A model generated the notes under the pieces. The model ran no database searches, was not told the origin of the DNA, and saw only the letters and a list, made by a program, of their open reading frames with translations. 64,000 nucleotides of DNA from the NCBI GenBank assembly GCA_020636375.1, contig JACJXZ010000004.1:664158-728157 (forward strand), given 5' to 3'. The DNA is from Lewinellaceae bacterium (GTDB lineage: Bacteria; Bacteroidota; Bacteroidia; Chitinophagales; Saprospiraceae). The position numbers were made by a program, and so were the translations under genes. Positions 43,459 through 53,100 of this stretch are shown here, piece by piece (the first letter of the stretch is position 1; every line of letters begins with the position of its first letter).

Positions 43459-43992
43459 ATGCCCACCTGGTTGTCCTTTATTTTAGAGGTCCTCAAGCTG
43501 ACCATTCCCGCCCTGATCGTTTTCCTGACGGCGTATTACATCCTCAAAACCTACCTCGAAAACCAATACCGCCTGAAGATGGCCGAGATCAGGAAAAGCC
43601 AGGTTGAGACCACCCTGCCCCTCAAGCTGCAGGCCTACGAGCGCCTTTCCATGTTTTGCGAGCGCATCGCCATCCCCAACCTGCTGCTGCGCATCCGCAA
43701 GGAAGGCATGACCGCCGGCGAGCTGCGGGTGACCCTGCTGCTGGCCATCCAGCAGGAATACGAACACAACATCACCCAGCAGGTATACGTCTCCGAGCAA
43801 CTGTGGGAGATCATCAAAATGGCGCGGGACGAGGCGGTCAACCTCGTGGCCCTGGTGGCCGACAAGGTAGGGCCCAAAGCCGACGGAAAAGAACTGGCCC
43901 AGGCGCTGTTCAATATCGTGAACCAACGCGAGGTGATGGCCGTCGAGAAAGCCCTGGTGGCCATAAAAAAAGAAGCGGCGATTGTGTTGTGA
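43459..43992 (+). CDS. Conserved single-pass membrane protein (DUF7935-like)
   Basis: The 177-residue product starts at the ATG at 43459; the 36 codons before it read as spacer. One N-terminal helix (WLSFILEVLKLTIPALIVFL) is followed by a basic helical cytoplasmic domain (TTLPLKLQAYERLSMFCERI, EQLWEIIKMARDEAVNLVAL). The pattern of a membrane helix plus LKLQAYERL matches a conserved Bacteroidota family of unknown role. No catalytic residues stand out. Both neighbours are unrelated. Confidence 0.75.
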   Translation: MPTWLSFILEVLKLTIPALIVFLTAYYILKTYLENQYRLKMAEIRKSQVETTLPLKLQAYERLSMFCERIAIPNLLLRIRKEGMTAGELRVTLLLAIQQEYEHNITQQVYVSEQLWEIIKMARDEAVNLVALVADKVGPKADGKELAQALFNIVNQREVMAVEKALVAIKKEAAIVL

Positions 43993-44192
43993 GGCTCCCG
44001 AGTGGATGAGTGAGGGACTGAATGAGTGAATAAATATAAAATATGTATTGTTTTTAAAATCAAACTTTATTACATAGTTGATTCTATTCACTCCCCGTCT
44101 TCGCTACGCTTTTCCGGGTAAAATTCGCTAAGCCACTCCTTCGCTCCTTTTCTGGGGTTTCCGGAGTGCCCTCACCAATAAAACCAATAACC

Positions 44193-45491
44193 ATGAGTAC
44201 GAACAGAAGGAAATTCCTGCGCACGCTGGCCGGCACGGTCGGGCTGGCGGGCGCCGCACCCTTTTACAGTTCAGCACAGGGGGAATGCCTGCTGGAAACG
44301 CTGCGGCTTTACCAGGATGTCCCCGCCGGTCAACTGGCGGGAGACGAGACGTTCTGGAGGCAGGTGAAACTGGCCTATTCGGTCTCTCCGACGATCGTCA
44401 ACCTCAATAACGGCGGCGTTTCCCCTCAGCCGGTGGTCGTCCAGGAAGCGGTGGAGCGGTACAACCGGATGAGCAACGAGATGCCGACCTACTATATGTG
44501 GCGGGTGCTGGACAAGGGCCGCGAGCCCCTGCGCGCCCGCCTGGCCGCCCTGGCCGGCTGCTCGCCGGAGGAAATAGCCATCAACCGGAATACTTCCGAA
44601 GCACTGGAGACCGTGATCTTCGGCCTGCCGCTCCAGGCGGGCGACGAGGTGGTGCTCACCCGGCAGGATTACCCCAACATGATCAACGCCTGGAAGCAGC
44701 GGGAAAAACGGGACGGCATCGTGCTGAAGTGGCTGTCCTTCGATTTTCCCATCGAGGACGACAACCGGATCGTGGAGGCTTTTGCGTCGGCGTTTACCGC
44801 CCGGACAAAGGTGGCCCACGTCACCCACGTCATCAACTGGAACGGGCAGGTGCTGCCCGCCCGAAAGATTGCCCAGGAAGCCCGCCGGCGCGGCATCGGC
44901 GTACTGGTCGACGGCGCGCATTCTTTCTGCCAGCTGGATTTCGACATCCCCGAACTGGAGTGCGACTATTTCGGCACCAGCCTCCACAAGTGGCTCGGCG
45001 CCCCGTTTGGCAGCGGCATGCTCTATGTCCGCCAGGAAAAAATAACCGACCTGTATCCCCTTTTTGCCGCGCCGGAGCCGGACAGCAGCGATATCCGGAA
45101 GTTCGAACACCTGGGTACCCGCTCTTTTGCCATCGAACAGGCCATCGCCCAGGCCATCGATTTCCACCTCATGATCGGGCCGGAGCGCAAACAGGAACGC
45201 CTCCGGTACCTGAAGCGCTACTGGGTGGAAGAGGCCCGGAAAATCCCCGGCTTCCGCCTGCATTCTCCGGCTCATCCGGCCTACGGGTGCGGGATCGCGC
45301 TCTTCAGCCTGGAGGGCGTAAAAAACCAGGAATTAGGCGATTATCTGTTCCGGTCCCACCAGGTCCATACTGTGCCCATCGAGTGGGAAAATATCAGCGG
45401 GATCAGGGTTACGCCCAACGTATATACCCTGCCGGAAGACCTCGGCCGGCTGCTGGAAGGCATCCGGGAGTACGCCGAAACCCGGCGCTGA
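44193..45491 (+). CDS. Tat-exported class V aminotransferase-fold enzyme (isopenicillin-N-epimerase-like)
   Basis: The 432-residue PLP enzyme begins with a twin-arginine signal (NRRKFLRTLAGTVGLAGAA), so it should be exported folded to the periplasm. I chose the ATG at 44193, nine codons into the open frame, to put the Tat motif at the N terminus. The PLP lysine is K266 in TSLHKWLGAPFG, and the aspartate lies in VLVDGAHSFCQLDF. NLNNGGVSPQP and INRNTSEALETV complete the fold-type I, class V pattern. Family members include isopenicillin-N epimerase and cysteine desulfurase-like proteins; the real substrate is unknown. An inverted repeat GAGTGAATA / TATTCACTC lies upstream (44024-44093). Confidence 0.9.
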   Translation: MSTNRRKFLRTLAGTVGLAGAAPFYSSAQGECLLETLRLYQDVPAGQLAGDETFWRQVKLAYSVSPTIVNLNNGGVSPQPVVVQEAVERYNRMSNEMPTYYMWRVLDKGREPLRARLAALAGCSPEEIAINRNTSEALETVIFGLPLQAGDEVVLTRQDYPNMINAWKQREKRDGIVLKWLSFDFPIEDDNRIVEAFASAFTARTKVAHVTHVINWNGQVLPARKIAQEARRRGIGVLVDGAHSFCQLDFDIPELECDYFGTSLHKWLGAPFGSGMLYVRQEKITDLYPLFAAPEPDSSDIRKFEHLGTRSFAIEQAIAQAIDFHLMIGPERKQERLRYLKRYWVEEARKIPGFRLHSPAHPAYGCGIALFSLEGVKNQELGDYLFRSHQVHTVPIEWENISGIRVTPNVYTLPEDLGRLLEGIREYAETRR

Positions 45492-45809
45492 TCGAAAGCG
45501 CCCGTTTTGTTGAAATTTTACGGCGGGCCGGGCAAAAAATACAACAGATATAAATAAATCCGCCTTCTGCTTTCTATATTGGCCAATCCTGCGTATCTTA
45601 AACCAGAAATAGCTGAATCAGCGGCCTAAAACCAAACGTTATTATTTTCCGGATAGAGGTTTGTGCCTTCGTAAATGCTTAAACGAACAGAAAACAAAAA
45701 ACGATAAAGCGCCCCGTTCGATAGCCTTCCCGGAATTATTTTCTGCCTCAAACATTTAACCAGGAATCGCGTCCTTTTTTATCTCAAAGCAGGTAATCAA
45801 GCACAGATT
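45492..45809. other. Gene-free spacer
   Basis: I see no open frame, strong hairpin or repeat in these 318 bases. They are AT-richer than the neighbours and presumably carry the promoter for the short gene at 45810, but no clear TTTG / TAnnTTTG pair stands out. Confidence 0.5.
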
Positions 45810-46067
45810 ATGGAATTTAGCCATCAAAAAGAACTATTGCTGTGTGCCCTGAAACATTTTGACATAGATGTCATTGACATCGGTGAACACAAGGTTGTGC
45901 TGGGGGGCAACTTTGTAATCGCCCTGTCGGAAGGCGCCCATTTCCACCTTTGGAAGTCGGGAAGCAAAGAAGCTACCTTCAACGATGTCGTCAGGCTATG
46001 CACACACATCAAAACGCACCAGGAATGGAATGAGAAAAGTGGAGTTGAAAATAGTGGCGCTGGCTAA
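45810..46067 (+). CDS. 85-residue protein of unknown function overlapping the nuclease-family gene
   Basis: MEFSHQKELLLCALKHFDID opens a small soluble protein with a beta-rich middle (VIDIGEHKVVLGGNFVIAL, GAHFHLWKSG) and a helical end (TFNDVVRLCTHIKTHQEW). It has no signal peptide or known domain. Its last 38 bases overlap the start of the next gene in another frame, which indicates translational coupling if both are real. I do not recognise the family. Confidence 0.6.
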   Translation: MEFSHQKELLLCALKHFDIDVIDIGEHKVVLGGNFVIALSEGAHFHLWKSGSKEATFNDVVRLCTHIKTHQEWNEKSGVENSGAG

Positions 46068-46602
46068 CAGCGAAGTTCAACCCAACAGCTTCGTCGTTGT
46101 GCTTAAGGAGGCTTCGGGCAATCGCCGGCTGCCGGTAGTCATTGGTGCTTTTGAGGCCCAATCGATCGCCCTGGCCCTGGAGAATATCCCCACCAACCGC
46201 CCTATGACCCACGACCTGTTTAAAAACACGCTGTCGGCCCTGGGCATCAGCCTGCGCGAAGTCATCATCTCCAATCTCCGTTTCGGCGTCTTTTTTGCCA
46301 CCCTGGTCTGCGAACAAACCGATGGGAAGGTTTTCGAGCTGGATTCCCGCACGTCCGACGCCATAGCCCTGGCCGTCCGCTTCGAATGCCCCATCTTCGT
46401 CCAGGATTTTATCATGGACGAAGCGGGCGTGACCATCGACCGCCCTGCCGCTTCGGGCCCCTCCTCCCCGCCGCCCCGGAAAAAGGAGCTCAGCAGTTAT
46501 TCCGACATGGAACTGGAGGCACTGCTGGAAGAAGCCCTGGCCAGCGAAGAATATGAACAGGCCGCCCGCATCCGGGACGAGATACGCCGGCGGGAAGGAT
46601 AG
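46030..46602 (+). CDS. Bifunctional nuclease (BFN/DUF151) domain protein with C-terminal UVR motif
   Basis: The 190-residue cytoplasmic protein starts at the ATG at 46030 (MRKVELKIVALANSEVQPNS). The DUF151 core shows LPVVIGAFEAQSIALALENI, RPMTHDLFKNTL and DSRTSDAIALAVRF. After a Pro/Lys linker the C terminus (LEALLEEALASEEYEQAARI then RDEIRRR) is a UvrB/UvrC interaction helix pair. BFN domains are reported to have RNase/DNase activity in plants. Bacterial members are widespread but poorly defined, so a nuclease role is family inference. It overlaps the 85-residue gene upstream and converges on the ClpB-like gene with a 5-bp gap. Confidence 0.9.
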   Translation: MRKVELKIVALANSEVQPNSFVVVLKEASGNRRLPVVIGAFEAQSIALALENIPTNRPMTHDLFKNTLSALGISLREVIISNLRFGVFFATLVCEQTDGKVFELDSRTSDAIALAVRFECPIFVQDFIMDEAGVTIDRPAASGPSSPPPRKKELSSYSDMELEALLEEALASEEYEQAARIRDEIRRREG

Positions 46603-46607
46603 CATAC

Positions 46608-49600
46608 TCATCTTCCTTTCCGGAAAGGATTGGCCATCTCCCGCAGTTCCCGGCGGATGCCGGCGTACAGGAGCAACTTCAGTTCGCTGGCCTCGATATT
46701 CACGACATTGGAAAACCCCGTCCGCAGGTCGGTCAGGGTATCCCGCCCGTCGTAGATGCGGACCACCCGGTAGGCATTTTTTTCATCCTCCGGTTCGCCC
46801 AGGGTGACGAGGATCGGAATAGGGCTGCGCTGCCCGAGGTAGAACAGGTGAATGCCGGTCTCTCCCCCGAACAGGTCAAAGAGGGAAAACGTCTCGATCT
46901 CTATGGTGCCCAGTTTCCTGGCCACTTTGTTGGGAATGTCGAGCACCGTGAGCAATTCGGAGTATTTGTCCAGCAAAAAGGCTGTTTCCCACTGGCCCAT
47001 GCCGGAGATATAGGGGCGGATCCGGAGGCTTGCTTTTTGCGGGCGTTCCCGCAGCACCGAGCGCAGCTGCAATTGCAGGAGGGCCACGTCCAGGTAGTTG
47101 CTGATGAACTCCGTTTTGATGCTGTCAAACGGGGCCATTCCGAACTGGTAGGCCTCTCTGATCTCGCGGATGCCCTCCTCCTGGAACAGCCGGTCCTTGA
47201 TGTTTTCGCGGATGCCTTTTGCCGACCAGTCTTTGCGCGGCGCCAGGTTCACGGGCTTGAGCCGCAGCGGGAAAGCCGGCCCGTAGCGGTAGTTGCGGTC
47301 CCGGAACCCCAGGCTGATGTTCCGGATGGCCTCCCGGGTTTCTTCCACCCGTTTTTTAAAATGGTAGTACTCCCATCCCAGCCCGGTAGAGGCTTTGCCG
47401 TCGACAAAGACCAGCGGGCCGGCGTGCGTTTCCTTTTTCTCCTCAAACTCCAGCAGTTGGTTCCGTATGTTTTCCAGGGCGTAGAGCAACTGGTTGTAGA
47501 AGCGTTTTCCCCGGACCTCCTCGGGAAGGGCGGGCAGCCATTCATCCTCGACGGGCTGGACGAACTGGAGCGGGCGGATCTTGGGGGTGAGCTGCCCGTT
47601 TTGCAGCAGGACGTCGAAGAGGATGGGCGTGTCGATCTGCGTGGAGATCAGCTGTTCGGCAGACAGGGAGGTGAGGTCTCGCTCGATCTGCCGCTTCAGG
47701 GCCCTTCCGCCCATCCGGGCGTCAAACCCCCGTTCCGCTACCCACTCCAGGGCCTCCTGCGAAATGTTCAGGATGGTCGTCCGGCGCACGAAGCCGTCGC
47801 GCTGCAGCAACTCCCGGATCTGCAGGCGGGCGATGCCCAGGATGTGGCTGAGTTCCAGCGGGTTGAAAATGATGATCTGGCCGATGCGGTTGATGAACTC
47901 GGGGCGGAACGCATTTTCCACGGCGCGGCGGTAGACGGCGCCCTCGTCGTCGTTGTCCGCCTGGTAGCCCAGGCGCGTGTTGGCCTCGCGGGCGCCCAGG
48001 TTGGAGGTCATGATGATGATGGTATTGGTGAAGTCCACCGTCCGGCCCAGGCTGTCGGTGAGCCGCCCGTCGTCCAGCATTTGCAGCAGCAGGTCATGGA
48101 CGCTGGGGTGCGCCTTTTCGATCTCGTCCAGGAGCAGGATGCCAAAAGGCCGGTACCGCACGGCGCCGGTGAGCTGCCCTTCCGGGTTGAAGTCGTCGCC
48201 GATCAGGCGCTGGGCCGCCCCGCTGTCGATGTACTCGTTCATGTCGAAGCGCATCAGGTGCTTTTCGCTTCCCATGAGGTATTTGCAGACGACTTTGGCG
48301 GCCTGGGTCTTTCCCACCCCGGTCGGGCCGATGAACAGGAAAGAGGCCAGGGGCTTGCTTTTGTCCGCCAGCCGGGCCTTGATGATGTGGATGACCCGGG
48401 TAAGGGCTTCCACGGCCCGGGGCTGGCCGACGAGCTCCTGGGCGATATGCCCCTGCACTTCGCCTTCCTGAAACTGGCTGCCGGAGTCGAAAATCCTTTC
48501 CTCCAGCCCGCTGAACGCCCGGAATTCCTCCCGGACTTCCGGCGCGTTGACCGTCTGGTAGCGGTACTTTACCGCCAGCTGGCGCATCAGTTTCATGACG
48601 CTGCCGGGCAGGGGAGTGTTCCGGAGGTAGTTGCGCTGTATGGCAAGCAGTTGCTGGACCGCCTGTATGGTGATGGAGGCGCCCGTCTCCTGCTCCAGCG
48701 CCCGCCGGTTTTTGAGGATGATGCGGATGGCGGTTTCCAGTTCCGGCTCGTTCAGCCGGACGGCCTGGAAAAGGGCGGCAAAACGCCGGTTTTTTTCCTG
48801 GATGACCTTCCATTCCTCCGGCGTGGCCAGGATGGTCGCCTGCAGTTGCCGCTTTTCGAGGTAAGGGCGCAGCACATCGCCGAGGGTCATGTTGTTTTGT
48901 GCCGACTTGCCGATGCGCAGCAGGGCGACCGGGTTGTCGATCAGTATCTTGTCGCCGGTTTTCGCTTGCTCTGTCGGCTTTCGCACGAAAGCGAGGATGG
49001 ATTCAAAGCGCTTTTGCCACATGCCGACAATGCTCATGCCCGAGATGATGCGGGTGGGGTCGATCAGCCAGATGCGCTGGCTCCGGCCCTTTTTGGGCCC
49101 GTAGAATCCACTTTCGTACCGCCAGATGGCCTCGTGGATGATGGTGTGCCTGCCGGCTCCTTCCGGGCCGATAAGGGCTATGGGCGTATTGCCCCGGTGA
49201 AAAATGGCTTCGTATAACTGGCCGACCAGCTCTTCCTGAAAATAAGCCCGGCGCAACTCTGCCGGGTACAGGCTGTTGAGGTCCTGCCCGACCCGCTCGA
49301 TCTCGGCAGCCCCGTCAAAATCATTGCCTTCGGACAGGCTGGCCAGAAACCAGTGGTCCGGCGGGCGGTCAAAACTGAAGCCCGCCTGGCTGATGTTGAC
49401 CGAGACTTCTATGCTGGCGAGAAACTCCCGCTGGGGGGCAAAATAAATCTCCGGGTCGAATTCGCCTTCCTCCTCTTTCTTGATCTTGCGCAGCAGCGCC
49501 CGGACTGTCTGTTTGACGCTGTCGGCGAGGTCCGCTTTGCCGCCCTTTTTGGCAGGGAGCAGGAACATGTAGTTGTAAAAAGAGGGCAGCACGGCAAAGG

Positions 49601-49922
49601 TTTTGTCTGCAAGGCTGAACGTCGCCACGCCAAAACGCCCGCTCACAAACTGGCGGCCCACGTTGAACTCCAGCGGAAATTGCTGGTACTGGATTTCTGG
49701 CCTGAACAGGAACCACAACAACCGGCCGGCATTCTGGCGGCTCAGCGAAAAGCCCTTGAAGGCCTGGCGGACCTCCTTCTGAAACACAGCCACCGCATTG
49801 TCGTAGCGCCGGTGCGTCGCCACCGGGAAACCCGTGAACAGAGGGCGAAGGTGGTAATGCGCCTTGTCCTCTATCCGGATGTCGGTGACCAGAGTAGGTA
49901 TGTTGAGTTTTACGATTGCCAT
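46608..49922 (-). CDS. Large ClpB-like AAA+ ATPase with unusual N- and C-terminal domains
   Basis: The 1,104-residue protein starts at the ATG at 49922 (MAIVKLNIPTLV). The first AAA module has a degenerate Walker A (residues 252-260, GPEGAGRHT, lacking the lysine). The second is intact: Walker A FIGPTGVGKTQ with K538, Walker B ILLLDEIEKAHPS, SNLGAREA and arginine-finger region FRPEFINRIGQ, plus a ClpB-type C-terminal small domain (GFDARMGGRALKRQIERD). The first 230 residues are not a Clp N domain. The last 300 include YYHFKKRVEETREAI and VVRIYDGRDTLTDLRTG, recalling the PCRF and codon-recognition parts of peptide chain release factors. It probably unfolds or remodels a protein target, possibly at ribosomes; the target is unknown. 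Confidence 0.82.
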   Translation of the reverse strand: MAIVKLNIPTLVTDIRIEDKAHYHLRPLFTGFPVATHRRYDNAVAVFQKEVRQAFKGFSLSRQNAGRLLWFLFRPEIQYQQFPLEFNVGRQFVSGRFGVATFSLADKTFAVLPSFYNYMFLLPAKKGGKADLADSVKQTVRALLRKIKKEEEGEFDPEIYFAPQREFLASIEVSVNISQAGFSFDRPPDHWFLASLSEGNDFDGAAEIERVGQDLNSLYPAELRRAYFQEELVGQLYEAIFHRGNTPIALIGPEGAGRHTIIHEAIWRYESGFYGPKKGRSQRIWLIDPTRIISGMSIVGMWQKRFESILAFVRKPTEQAKTGDKILIDNPVALLRIGKSAQNNMTLGDVLRPYLEKRQLQATILATPEEWKVIQEKNRRFAALFQAVRLNEPELETAIRIILKNRRALEQETGASITIQAVQQLLAIQRNYLRNTPLPGSVMKLMRQLAVKYRYQTVNAPEVREEFRAFSGLEERIFDSGSQFQEGEVQGHIAQELVGQPRAVEALTRVIHIIKARLADKSKPLASFLFIGPTGVGKTQAAKVVCKYLMGSEKHLMRFDMNEYIDSGAAQRLIGDDFNPEGQLTGAVRYRPFGILLLDEIEKAHPSVHDLLLQMLDDGRLTDSLGRTVDFTNTIIIMTSNLGAREANTRLGYQADNDDEGAVYRRAVENAFRPEFINRIGQIIIFNPLELSHILGIARLQIRELLQRDGFVRRTTILNISQEALEWVAERGFDARMGGRALKRQIERDLTSLSAEQLISTQIDTPILFDVLLQNGQLTPKIRPLQFVQPVEDEWLPALPEEVRGKRFYNQLLYALENIRNQLLEFEEKKETHAGPLVFVDGKASTGLGWEYYHFKKRVEETREAIRNISLGFRDRNYRYGPAFPLRLKPVNLAPRKDWSAKGIRENIKDRLFQEEGIREIREAYQFGMAPFDSIKTEFISNYLDVALLQLQLRSVLRERPQKASLRIRPYISGMGQWETAFLLDKYSELLTVLDIPNKVARKLGTIEIETFSLFDLFGGETGIHLFYLGQRSPIPILVTLGEPEDEKNAYRVVRIYDGRDTLTDLRTGFSNVVNIEASELKLLLYAGIRRELREMANPFRKGR

Positions 49923-50117
49923 ACAACGCCCGAAAGATAACAAACTTACGACATTTTGACTAATCGCTTACATTCCGGCGGTTTGCCGGTAAAAATTTGC
50001 AAAATGACAACAAATGAGCGAAACCCGATTTCCGGGCGCTGCCGCGCAAACCTAATAATGCCCCTTGTGTTATCTCATCGAAGCAAATGAATATTCTCCT
50101 TACCTAAAGCAAAGATT

Positions 50118-53100
50118 ATGAAGAAGTTGTACCTGGCTTTGCTAGCCATTCTCATGTCCTGCGCCGCCTATTCCCAGAATGCGCGCGTGCAGGTGATCCA
50201 CAATTCCCCAACGCCGGGGACCAACAGTGGCCCGGTGGTCGACATTTACGTCAACGGGGCGCTCCTGCCGGCGCTGACAGCGGTGCCGTTCCGGGCGGCG
50301 ACTTCTTTCCTGGATGTGCCGGCAGGGGCAGATATCGAAGTGGCGGTGGCGGTCAGCCCCAGCAATTCAGTAGATGATGCCATCGCCACCTTTCCGCTGG
50401 GCCAGCTGGCCGACGGCGAAGGGTACGCCGTCATCGCCAATGGTATCGTCGGCGATGCCGACACGCCCTTCGCCCTGGAGGTGTATGCCGGAGCGCTGGA
50501 GTCGAACCCCGAACCGGATCGGGCCGACTTTATCGCCTTCCACGGTTCTCCCGGCGCCCCGGCGGTCGATATTAGCGTACGCGGCGGCGGCACCCTCATC
50601 GAAGGGCTGGAGTATGGGGCCTTTACCGAAGATTACATCTCCGTCGAACCCGGAGCTTACTTCCTGGACGTCCGGGCTTCCGGCGACCCCGGCATCGTAG
50701 CTACCTTCCAGGCCGACCTGAGCGGCCTGCCCGGGCTGGCCGGCGGCGTGGCGACGGTCTTCGCTTCGGGCATCCTGGGCGGCACGCCGTCCTTCGGGTT
50801 GTACGCGGCTCTGGTCAACGGGCAGGTCATCGAATTCCTGCCGTTCGAAGTCGCCCGCCTGCAGGTTATCCACAATGCTCCGGCACAGCCCGTGGATATA
50901 TACCTCAACGGCGAACTGGCAGGAGATGATTTTGAATTCCGCACGGCTACTGCCTTTGGCGACATCCCGGCGGGCATACCTCTGAATATCGGCGTGGCGC
51001 CCGGAAACAGCACCTCGGTGGAAGATACGCTGGCCAACTTCCAGGTGGTGTTCGAGAATGCAAAAACCTATGTCGCCATCGCCAATGGCATCGTCGGCGA
51101 CCCCGACACGCCCTTCACCCTGGCTGTCAACGACATGGGGCGGGAGGCGGCTAACAATGCCGGCGAGGTCGACCTTTCCGTTTTCCACGGCTCGCCCGAT
51201 GCGCCGCCGGTGGACGTGGACATCTTCACGGCGGGCAACATCATCGATGGTTTGTCCTTCGGGCAGTTTACCGGCGATTACCTTTCGGTCGGCCCCGGCC
51301 TGTATTACCTGCAGGTGCGCGCCGACGGCAGCCCGGATATCGTCGCTACCTTCGAGGCAGACCTTGCCGGCCTCGGTGGCGGCGCCGCCACGGTCTTCGC
51401 TTCCGGTTTCCTGGGCGCCGCCCCGGGCTTCGGCCTGTTTGCCGCCCTGCCCAGCGGCCTGGTCGTCGAACTGCCGGCCGTCGGGTCGGCCCGCCTTCAG
51501 GTGATCCACAACTCTCCCTCCCCGACCGTGGATGTGTATGCCAACGGCGGCCTGCTCATCGACGACTTCGAATTCCGCACCGCCACGCCCTTCGTCGACG
51601 TGCCCGCAGGCGCAACGGTAAACATCGGCGTAGCCCCGGGCAACAGCACCTCGGTGGAAGACACCCTGGCGAACTTCCCCGTGCTGTTTGAGGCGGGCGA
51701 AACGTACGCCGTTGTCGCCAACGGCATCGTCGGCGATCCTGATTTTCCGTTCACGCTCGCGGCCTATGCGCCCGCCCTGGAGCAGGGGCTGGGCCAGGAC
51801 GAAGTATCGGTGCTCGTCTTCCACGGCTCTCCCGGCGCGCCCCCGGTGGCGGTCAACGACTTCGCGGAGGATCCCCTGTTTGACGGCCTGGCCTACGGCG
51901 AGTTCATCGGGTATGCCCAGTTGGCGCCGGAGAATTATTTCCTGGAAGTGCGCCCCTCCGGCAGCGAAGACCTCGTAGGCACTTTCAGCCTCAACCTGAC
52001 GGGCGCCGGCGGCCTGTCGGCCACCCTTTTCGCTTCCGGCATCGTCGGCGGGGAGCCCAACTTCGGCCTGTTCGCCGCCCTGCCCAACGGCGACGTGATC
52101 GACCTTACCCCGGTCGCCCTTACCCAGCTCATCCACAACTCGCCGGCCGCCGCCGCCGGCGTGGTCGACCTGTGGGCCAACAATGTGGTAAAAGTAGAAG
52201 AAGACCTCGCTTTCCAGTCCGCCACCGGGCTGGTGTATTACCCGACCCGGATTCCCATTACCCTCGGCGTGGCGCCGGCGGACAGCGACGACCCCTCCGA
52301 CATCCTCTTCAACCTGCCGGACCCGGTCATTTTTGAAGACGGGAAATACCACGTGATCATCGCCAACGGCATCCCCGGCGACGCCGATACGCCTTTTGAG
52401 CTTGCGATCAATACCGAGGCGAACCTGTTTGCGCCGAACGCTCAGAGCATCGACGTGTCCCTCTTCCACGGATCGCCCAACGCCCCGGCGGTAGATATTG
52501 TCGCCCGGGATTTGATGCTTCCCCTCGCCAATGACTTTGCCTATGGGGAATTCGAGCAGCTGGCGGCGCTTCCGCCGAATAATTACTACGCCGAGGTATA
52601 TCCGGCCGGCAGCGAAAGCCTGGTGGCTACCTTCGAATCGCCCCTGCCGCCCTCGTCCGCCGGCCTCAGCCTGGTCGGGGTCGTTTCCGGCCTGCTCGGC
52701 CAGGACCCGCCGCTCGACCTGCTGTTCTTCTCGCCCACCGGCGAGGTGATCCGGGCTACCCCGGTAGCCCAGGTGCAGGTGATCCACAACTCGCCGACGC
52801 CAACCGTGGATGTGTATGCCAACGGCAATATCCTGCTGCCCGATTTTGAGTTCCGCACCGCCACGCCCTTCGTCGATCTGCCCACCCGCACCGCCTTCGA
52901 CATTGCGGTGGCGCCGGGCAACAGCGCTTCGGTCGAAGACAGCCTGGTTTCCTTTAAGAATGTCATCTTCGAAGACGGCAGGAAGTACGTCGTGATCGCC
53001 ACCGGCGTGGTCGGCGACCTGGATACGCCGTTCAGCCTGGCGGTGACCGACATGGCCCAGACCCGCGCTGAAGGCGGCCAGGGCGTCGATTTGCTGCTGT

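Noticed and set aside
44024..44093. GAGTGAATA / TATTCACTC inverted repeat before the aminotransferase gene
   Set aside because: The arms are only 9 bp with a 52-nt loop. This is noted in the gene entry but is too weak for a separate call as an element.
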